NCBI GenBank assembly: GCA_964030475.1
Contig: CAXIPT010000002.1
Coordinates: forward strand, 13,975,950 to 14,039,949
Length of the DNA stretch: 64,000 nt
Origin: Tethya wilhelma
Taxonomy: Eukaryota > Porifera > Demospongiae > Tethyida > Tethyidae
Reading direction: 5' to 3'
In this document: piece by piece, positions 56,901-64,000 of the stretch
Layout: every line of letters starts with the position of its first letter
Numbering within the stretch: position 1 is the first letter of the stretch
Program-made: the position numbers and the translations under genes
Notes under the pieces: model-generated
What the model was told of the DNA's origin: nothing
What the model saw: only the letters and a program-made list of their open reading frames with translations
Database searches by the model: none

Positions 56901-59900
56901 TCATACAAATTATAGATTACGAACAGTTATATACCACTGTTATATACATGTCTCAGTCTAATGCATGCTCATGGCAATATATAACAACTGAATTTAGTAT
57001 ACAACTTAGACCTAATTATTATTGGTTACCTTCATATCTAGGTTTGAACTTGCTTCAGCAAGCAGTCACATCTTACTGGATACTAATCTTGAATGACTAT
57101 TTAACCTGGCAAGATTCATTAATTTTTACCGCTTTATTTTCATTTGTAGACTATATACTTTTTTTTAATGTAAATGTGATGAATAGGAATTATCAATAAC
57201 ACTGTTAAGCATCATCTTTTGAGTTCACCATTTGTCATGCAGAGTGACATCACAATTGAAATTAAATTCTCTTTCATTAGCCATATGACTGCATGCTTTG
57301 TCCAAAAATGACATCATATTGCTCAACGTACAAAATTTCACAGCTATCAGTATGTGACTATGGTTACTATTTGACTGTGCAACAATTGCAGTTTGACCCT
57401 TGACCAGCGCTACAATTTAAGCTTGACCACTGACCAAATGCAAGTACAGTGCATATGGGACTTCTGACCCCTTGCTTAATAACAATGACTTTGGCCCCTC
57501 CCACCAAAGAGAGGGCCAGTGCACCAGCAGAGAAAGTACGACGACCATGAGTCACACTGAGCTGGCATATTTTTTTGGTGTACATGATGTTTTAGTACTT
57601 AAGCTCCTATTGTCACTTGTAACCATGCATGCTTCATGCTGAGCTGGCACTTGGATAAGTATCGCATTCTGTGCACATGCCCATAGATAGTTAGCCTCTA
57701 CTATCTATGACATGGCTATATGGACAAAGGTATTGAATAAGATCAGGTGCACTAAAATGCCAACTTAGTGTGACACACAGTTACCGTACCTCCTTGGGCA
57801 GTATTCTAAAATTCTGTTTGTTCCAAGTTTTTGGTTTCACTATATATAAATAATTAAGGAACTGTGCTTGAAAAAACAGCTGACCATGTAGATACTACTA
57901 CGGTACCGTATAGCTAGAAATTTTCGAGGAATAAAATTTTCGCAGGAAGGCGATCGCCAAACTTTTCGCGATTTAATTTTCGAGGACCGAGCAGCCCCAC
58001 CCATATATTGCAATGCAATCCCGGAAATTTTGCGTGTAAAATTTTTGCAGATCTGCGGCGATCCGTGAAAACAGCGAAATTTATACTCCTCAAAAATTTC
58101 TAGCTATACGGTATACAAGTAAAAGCATAATGCATAATAAATGGAGTAGTATGCAAATCCTCCCAAACATGGTACCCTTGAAGAAACACAAAACATAAAA
58201 TGTCAAAAACTATCTAAGCATCACGTACATGTATATATTAATATAGTTTCATTAATCAATTGCAGTTGCATAATGTTTTGTGCATCATTATCACTAACAA
58301 TTTCTCAATCATTATTATACTAACAATAATTATTATTACAGGATGCTAGACAAGAAGTTGCAGATGAAGAGGACACCTTTTATCGTACTATTAAACAAGG
58401 TTATTTATATGTCTGTATGCTAAATAGTTTCTGATGATTTTATTTAGCTGATGAGTTAGTATGTTATTACTGCCATGAGTGTTTTACAGAATTCACTTGG
58501 TTGCTTACACATGTAAACAGTATCCTAATTAGCATATTAAATTTAATAGTGTATAAATATATGGATTAGTATTTAATATATGGATTGTACAAAGCACCAG
58601 CAAATAACAGACTGGGGTCCCAATCTCTTAATTACTGGTGCTTAGGCTAGTCTACTTGGGTAGTGCTGAGACCGTGGCTATATAGGAATAGGGGTAGTGC
58701 TAGGGCTAGGGCAAGGGCTAGGGGTCTAGTGCAATATATTACTATTATTAGAGATTGCATTTAAGTAAGGCTGAAAAGGGAAAGTTGGCAGGAGCACCCC
58801 AGAGGGATAGATGGGTAGACTGTATGGTCCATGGTTCAGTGCATAATCCTTACAAGTTTTTTCATATATTTTTTTTTCATATTTTAAATACCAGTTTACA
58901 TGTGCCATTGACCATTCTCTTTGTGCTACTTGAATTTCCCCTTACCCAATAATTGTGTAGAGTATGAGTATTGAGCATTGCATGAGCATTGACTGGTGTT
59001 TACTATGAAAAGGTTCAATTTTTGAAAGTTTGGACAGAGCACTAAAAATTTTTAAAGTTTAAACTTGCTTTGATTGAAGTTTAGAATTTCTGGTTTGCTG
59101 CACTTGTTTTTGAGAAGATGACCTTAGCAGCAGTGCAGTGGTGCAATCAGAGGTTTTTTAGAGTACATGTCTGTGCAAAAATAGTCATTTTACCTTTGTT
59201 CCCAGTACGGTAGTACTGGGAACACTGGAATGGCACAGATGGCCCATTAGCACAATACAAATATTCACGCGACTCACTCTGCGAAAACTGAGTGCTTGTC
59301 CCTAAAAGGCTTCATAAGCTAAGTACTATTTAGCTCTTTCTCTCTCTAATGAGCCCAAAAACATGGCCTATATACGTCACTAAAGTCACAAACTAAAATA
59401 TGCCAAACCTCAAATTTTCTCCATCTTTTTCTTCTTCTTCTTCTTCTTCTTCTTCTTCTTCTTCTTCTTCTTCTTCTTCTTCTTCTTCTTCTTCTTCTTC
59501 TTCTTCTTCTTCTTCTTCTTCTTCGTCTTCTTCGTCTTCTTCTATCTTGGCTCAACTTTTCTCAGAGACTATTCACTTTCAGAAGCTAATTCTTGAACGA
59601 ATGAACTTGGTTTCTTTGTGGTCAGTCACTTGCCAACACAGATGTTGGTTCTGAGCTTTTGATTTTGAGGTACGACTCAATTGGTTGCTCTACAACTAAT
59701 AAGTCTTAATATGGTCACAGACACTTTCTAAGGGACCCTAAAACTGGTTTAACATTCAATATGCATACATCATCTATGAACACGCCCACAAATATTCTCA
59801 GAACCATGTAGTTTCCAGTGATAATTATGCGCCTGCACAAACAGTGTGTACCAAGCCCTATTTTGGGCCTGAGGATGAGGCTACTCAATGAGAGGCACGA

Positions 59901-62325
59901 AAAACTAATCGCAAAAAAGTTAATAAATTGTCAATGGTGAGTGTCTGTCTTGTAAAAATATGACAAATACTAATTCAAAGTGATAGATGGGTAGAAATAC
60001 ATCCAGCGACCTATAGCTACTCTCAGCCAAAAATTTCAGCTAAAAATACTGCTATTTCATGGATTACTTTTCTTCATACATGTGGTAGTAATTGTTACTA
60101 GAGATTCTCTACACTGTCTTACTTAAATACCAATGTAAAATAATCAAGATTATCTAAAAAAAATTACACAAAGAATTCTACAAACTTTTGTAATTTCTGA
60201 GATCTGAGGCTTCTCAGCCTCTCTGAGCACTAAGCTTCGAGGCTACACCCATACGGTTAAGATTTTCGCGGGCAAGTATGAGAGGTGAGCCTGAGCAAGC
60301 CCCATGACATAGATAGTAGAGTAAATAGAGTAGCCTGATAACATAATGGAACTAAATACTTGGAATTTTACGTGCATATTATGCACCTCAGTGCCTTCAT
60401 TATTATGTCAGTGTCTTAGCAGTTAATTGATATGTTATATTTATATATCATGGTAGAGAACTACACGTATTGTCTGTATGTGATTATGCTCTTGATTCGA
60501 TAATCGTCATGAAATTAATAACAGTTAATAATTAAGACTAGCATTACTTTCACAAACAAATATTTGTAGTATCATTGCTGTCCTTGGTCTATATATGACT
60601 TGGCCTATAGACACTGGGTTGGCAGCATATGGATAGACCCTTTGGCTTTCTTGCTACCAGACAGTTTTCCATGAAATTCTTGTGGTGGTTTGCTTTAGTA
60701 AAGTAATGTCAATTTGCTAACTTGCTTGCTTACATGAACTTGATCAAAATTAACTAAAATATTAGGTCTATAGCTTCTCAGTTGTTGGAATAAAAAAATG
60801 AGCTTTTGGGATATTTGCTTTGTATCATAGAAGCATAGCTTCCTAATTAACTAGTAATTTGAGTGAAATCTCAAGAGTGGCTAACTCTACATCACCGTCT
60901 TGTGTTGTAGCACAGGATACTGTGATCCTGCCTTTTAGCTTGTATTTGGTGTGTACGTAGATTTGCTTTGTTTGTCATTCATTGTACTCTTGTTTCTTTT
61001 TGTAGTGAAAGCCGTTCCCAAAGCTGACATTCCACAAACCAAAATGTTATATCAGTTGGAGAAGTGGCAGGTTATATTGCAGTCTCAGTGTGACGCATTG
61101 GTTAACCTAGGATATGATCCAGCACTTAAGGTCAGGAATATTCATGTATGGAATTGTGCATGTAGAAGCCTAAGTAGCTAAGAGTGTACAGTATCAATTT
61201 TGTTCTAGTTCATGCTCTGCCATAAAAATTAGAAACAATCATAGATTTAAGCTACTGTGTAGAAGTAATAATCAATGACAATGTTGAAAAATGTGAAGAG
61301 TACATAGGTGTTTTTTAACAGTGACACCATACAAATGTCAATGTGAAAAACACCCCAGGTATACAAGTCATGGAGAGACAAGGTTCATACTTGACTCGAG
61401 TAGCCATGAAAGTAACTGCTAACTGGCAAGAGAGGACATCCCTCCTGAGCAGTAATGAGAATAAATGTATGAATTGTGTATTTATGCCATACTCTTTCAC
61501 CAGTGTTATAACAAACAATATGCTCTAGCCTCATTTCCAGATAGCCTACGTATATACTTGGCTCCCCTTTGACCTTACACTCAGTGCCTGTAGAGTCAAA
61601 GGTGGAGCCTAGCAGCAACGAGACTAATTTTTACATACAAAATTCCATGCGCTTGCTCATACTCACCCCACTCTGTACTTGCATGCCACTAGTATAATAT
61701 ATATAAAATATACAAGGAGTGTGACTTGCTTCGCTCGCCATGCATGCAGACACAGGCATCTGCATAGTAATAGCTGGACAGTGAAAGATAACCATGCTCC
61801 ATTGCATACATGCACTGCTCCTTATTGCATTTTGGCTGTATATAATTATGTGGAGCACTTTTTTGTTCTATTACAGGAAGCCGTAAGAATGATATGGCTC
61901 CTTTATATCAAGCATTATGGATATGCTTTCACTGATTCTACCTTTTCCCATTCTACTGATTCTATGCAACAAGATGTTCTTACTAGAGCTATTCCAAAGA
62001 GAAAACATGTTGTAAATTATACTCAGAAGATAGAGTATCCTTTTTTGAATCAAGCAGTAAGACAGAAGAAAGGAGGAATTAAGCTAGAAATTAAGCATTA
62101 TGGATATCAAAATGAAAACCAGAGTGATGATCATTTGTTTCAAAATTCTGAATCTGATTCGTCTCCTGATGATGATGAATGTGATAATGACCAAACAAGG
62201 GCAAGATATGTAAGGAAAAATGATCCACAAAGAATGGATTGCTTTTCATTAAAGCATACCGTGAGCTTGTGTTATTTAGGCTTGCTTTATGCAAAGCAAC
62301 AAGTCTTGGTATCAGATCTTTCAAA
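50977..62325 (+). CDS. TAF1B: TAF1B homologue, Pol I SL1/TIF-IB subunit (N-terminal part)
   Basis: TAF1B (Rrn7/TFIIB-like) is part of the SL1 factor that recruits RNA polymerase I to rDNA promoters in the nucleolus. The exons are 50977-51090, 58342-58399, 61006-61130 and 61877-62325, with consistent phases; the last ends in phase 2 and the gene continues past the window. The N-terminus has a zinc ribbon, CVLCG ... FFCSECGTQSQ (two CxxC pairs). Then come LEKWQVILQSQCDALVNLGY and a cyclin-like region, with CFSLKHTVSLCYLGLLYAKQ matching the family's conserved helix. An acidic Ser/Asp linker (SESDSSPDDDECDND) sits between. Intron 1 is about 7.25 kb and houses a Crypton-type recombinase gene on the same strand. 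I saw no convincing further exon in 62326-64000. Confidence 0.88.
51137..51714. mobile_element. About 580-bp accgtatag TIR element (copy 2)
   Basis: The left 'ataccgtatagacggaaact' faces the right 'ccagccatacggtat'. Subterminal 'ggcgaaattggcgaatttcg' blocks face 'tcgccaaatttaatt'. The interior matches 24849-25430 in reverse. Confidence 0.75.
52831..52936. repeat. 106-bp palindrome upstream of the recombinase gene
   Basis: The left arm 'ataaactggtagtccaggaa' then 'ttatggca' is perfectly mirrored by the right arm ending 'ttcctggactaccagtttat'. The arms continue with 'gtaaacga' and 'cccgaggg', and the centre is 'gggcgcagccc'. It lies about 85 bp before the TATA box of the recombinase gene. Confidence 0.9.
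52978..53030 (+). promoter_or_regulatory. TATA promoter with inverted CCAAT boxes
   Basis: 'tataaata' at 53022-53029 is preceded by 'gattgg' (about 52980) and 'cattgg' (about 53005), two reverse CCAAT boxes. The spacing to ATG 53076 (about 50 bp) fits a short 5' UTR. A host intron would not need these, so they belong to the embedded gene. Confidence 0.7.
53076..54647 (+). pseudogene. Crypton-type tyrosine recombinase, one internal stop
   Basis: The frame runs 524 codons from ATG 53076 to TAA 54645-54647, interrupted once by TAA at 54234-54236 (codon 387). It is intronless. An N-terminal Cys/His patch (CRYGHPFCLGMCDWTNC) precedes a core-binding region (about 85-220, NATKWAFNVFKLWKQERNRR). Catalytic motifs: Arg near 251 (SSLRGGVEH), HSLR at 378-381, GHRS at 403-406 and the nucleophile Tyr at 413 (LRTYERTS). 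The stop falls between HxxR and the Tyr, so the translated protein would lack the nucleophile. The family (DUF3504-like, as in KIAA1958, QRICH1 and ZMYM proteins) derives from Crypton transposons. A poly(A) signal is at 54799. Alternatives: a live element carrying a recent mutation, a read-through or edited codon, or a sequencing error. Confidence 0.8.
54799..54804 (+). terminator. Poly(A) signal AATAAA
   Basis: A canonical AATAAA lies 152 bp after the final stop of the recombinase frame, on the same strand. Confidence 0.65.
55928..56150. mobile_element. 223-bp TIR element, best-preserved of its subfamily
   Basis: The left 'ataccgtatagccggaaata' mirrors the right 'tatttccggctatacggtat' exactly. 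The arms continue with 'ttgacgg/ccgtcaa' blocks. The truncated element at 1-165 is a relative. Confidence 0.9.
57904..58113. mobile_element. 210-bp TIR element just upstream of TAF1B exon 2
   Basis: The left 'taccgtatagctagaaattt' mirrors the right 'aaatttctagctatacggta'. It belongs to the same superfamily as 55928-56150 but with a different interior. Confidence 0.85.
59190..59660. repeat. AGA/CTT-tract dispersed repeat (copy 3, reverse orientation)
   Basis: This is the complement of 12740-13245: 'cccagtacggtagtactggg', 'caaatattcacgcgactcac', 'gcccaaaaacatggcc' and 'atgccaaacctcaaattttc' all match. Here the trinucleotide tract is greatly expanded (59427-59543, about 35 CTT units). The poly-Ser and poly-Arg frames are artefacts of it. 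Confidence 0.85.
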
Positions 62326-64000
62326 GTAAGTATCTTGTTATATATTTATCTACCAGTATAAAATTAATATTGGAATGCACTGTGTTAGTCTGTTTATTCA
62401 TCTTGCCCTAGCCCCTGCCTGTATTTTTCCAAGCAAAGTGAGGCTATATTTGAACCTTTTTCGTTGACAATGCAGTCCAACGAGGGGTAGTCACTCCAAT
62501 ATTTGCTGTACTTCCACCTGCGACCATTCGTCGAGAATCTTCAGCCTTCAAAACAGCCCTTAACTGCTTTACCTAGAAAATACTTGAACATACCTAAAAT
62601 TATTGGGGCGAGCGTGAGCGAGCCCCAATCATCTTAGATGTAACATATACGTTACATGGCATTCGAATCTATGCACTTCCGTCTATGTGATGTCTGTACG
62701 CATATTCCATAATAGCGCTTCCTGTTCTAATTTTGCAATATTTAGGTAACAATATTTTTGTACCGTATGACGTCACATAGTTGTAGGTGCGCGCGCGTGC
62801 AGTGGAGCTTAGCTAGCTAGCTCTCAGGATTCAGCGCTAGCTGACTGTAGCTAGCGCTCGTGTACGCAGCATAGAGCAGCACAGCTTTGTGAACTGAAAT
62901 AAAAAGACTGCGAGATCTAGGCAAAAAGGGTTAGAAAGACAAAGACAGAGAAGAAATAGATTATTGACTTGCGTGATACGTGAATACTCACACATGCTCA
63001 TAGATATTATATATAGATGGATGGCAATAAACACTAGGCAGAGAGAAAGCAGAGCAGCAGATAACAACAATGAGGCAAATCTATCAAGAAAAGGCATGCT
63101 CAACAGCAAAGAGAAAAAGAGCAAAAAGAGAGAACACCAATCACCATGCAGCCAATCCCACAGCCACTGAAGATAAAGCACCATATGATCAGGAACAAAT
63201 GATCAACCTGAATATTCACTCATGCAATCCACATTTAATATGCAAGCACTGATACTGAAACACACGCTCACGCTCGCCCCCAAAATGTCGTAGGCATTTG
63301 CTAGTATCTGACTTCTAGTGTATTAGAGTATTTGTGAGAGGCATACCATACCAAAGTACACTTTCATTCCAACTACATGTCGGTGGCCAAAAGACTAGTT
63401 CTTCTGGTAGTATCATTTAATAGTGTTCTCCTACCATGCAGAACAAGCATATGAACAAGACATTCCGAGGTTTTGTACCATAGTCTTGTGTTTAAGGCAG
63501 ATTCTCACCTTTGTGCAATTCTAAAGCTAATGTTCCATATTCGCGCCTTTACATAAGTGATTTTTTCCTTACCCATTTGCATTTGCAAGCAAAAACTAAA
63601 TGCTTTGTGAATCAAGCCCTTGATGTCAGATCTATACAGTTTGTTTTCTTGTGGTCAATGATTGGGATGAGCATGAGCGAGCCCCACATAAACGTGTCGA
63701 ACGAGTGGTTTGTAACCATTTTCTCTATATGTATGAACTCTATTCTAATTGTTTCAAATTAACCACATGCCATGCCATGTGTCGACATGTCTATGAAAAA
63801 TTACAAAGCCCTGAAAAATTGTCAACATTGGCCTCGCCTGCGCACCGAGCAGAAAGCTACTGAAGGACTGAGAAGTGTTGATGTAAGATAGGCATGGCAA
63901 AAAGCTTGAGCACATTTTGCTACAGGTGGCAACAACCTACACGAAGCTAAGCTCATTATATCTCTTGTCTGTTTCTGCATTTTTCTACTGTCTCTATATC
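62326..64000. other. Right window edge: TAF1B intron, no exon recognised
   Basis: The last 1.7 kb contains the 62605-63280 element and otherwise no conserved coding stretch. A possible acceptor ('tttgctacag') at about 63925 precedes sequence I cannot tie to TAF1B. Confidence 0.5.
62605..63280. mobile_element. 676-bp TIR element, ends ggggcgagcgtgagcg
   Basis: The left 'ggggcgagcgtgagcg' mirrors the right 'cgctcacgctcgcccc' exactly. Its open frames are short. Lone ends of the same type are at 28637 and about 63657 ('gagcatgagcgagcccc'). It lies in TAF1B sequence after the last visible exon. Confidence 0.8.

Noticed and set aside
59346..59654. Poly-Arg (minus) and poly-Ser (plus) proteins
   Set aside because: Both are translations of a CTT/AGA microsatellite inside a dispersed repeat, with no start context or conserved flank.

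Overview
The window looks like nuclear DNA of an early-branching animal with a compact, AT-rich, intron-bearing genome; a demosponge of the Amphimedon type is my best guess. The reasons are animal housekeeping genes split by GT-AG introns (often 60-400 bp), very short spacing between genes, and many short inverted-repeat elements. This is inference from gene content and style; no sequence search was run.

Nine host genes can be rebuilt exon by exon, and they form an almost regular alternating layout: WDR11 (-, runs off the left edge) | LIPT2 (+), STUB1 (-) | MGAT2 (+, broken), CNNM (+), LMAN2/VIP36 (-) | UVSSA (+), BTB-Kelch KLHL (-) | TAF1B (+, runs off the right edge). Four neighbour pairs are head-to-head (start codons 121, 311, 1129 and 330 bp apart) and three are tail-to-tail (stop codons about 175, 275 and 235 bp apart). 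The genes do not form one pathway: they cover Golgi-linked trafficking and glycosylation (WDR11, MGAT2, LMAN2), protein turnover (STUB1, KLHL), lipoylation (LIPT2), metal transport (CNNM), DNA repair (UVSSA) and Pol I transcription (TAF1B).

The window also contains assembly faults that can be diagnosed from the sequence. (1) A 1064-bp exact tandem duplication separated by one N (3660-4723 and 4725-5788) doubles two LIPT2 exons and is probably an unmerged contig overlap. (2) The segment 12312-14973, bounded by single Ns, interrupts MGAT2 but carries a minus-strand kelch exon whose phases and content exactly fill the fifth kelch blade missing from the KLHL gene 30 kb away, where there is a 619-N gap. 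The segment also begins with the same 69 bases that end at that gap. It is very probably a misplaced contig.

Introns and intergenic spaces are rich in non-autonomous DNA elements: several TIR families, including one with a clear 9-bp target duplication (Mutator-like), one filling the LMAN2/UVSSA bidirectional promoter, and a family with 'accgtatag' ends seen at least eight times. Also present are tRNA-derived SINE-like pieces, a LINE tail, microsatellites, a 45-bp tandem repeat, and a Crypton-type tyrosine recombinase gene with its own TATA promoter and poly(A) signal inside TAF1B intron 1. That gene is open except for one stop codon between its catalytic motifs.
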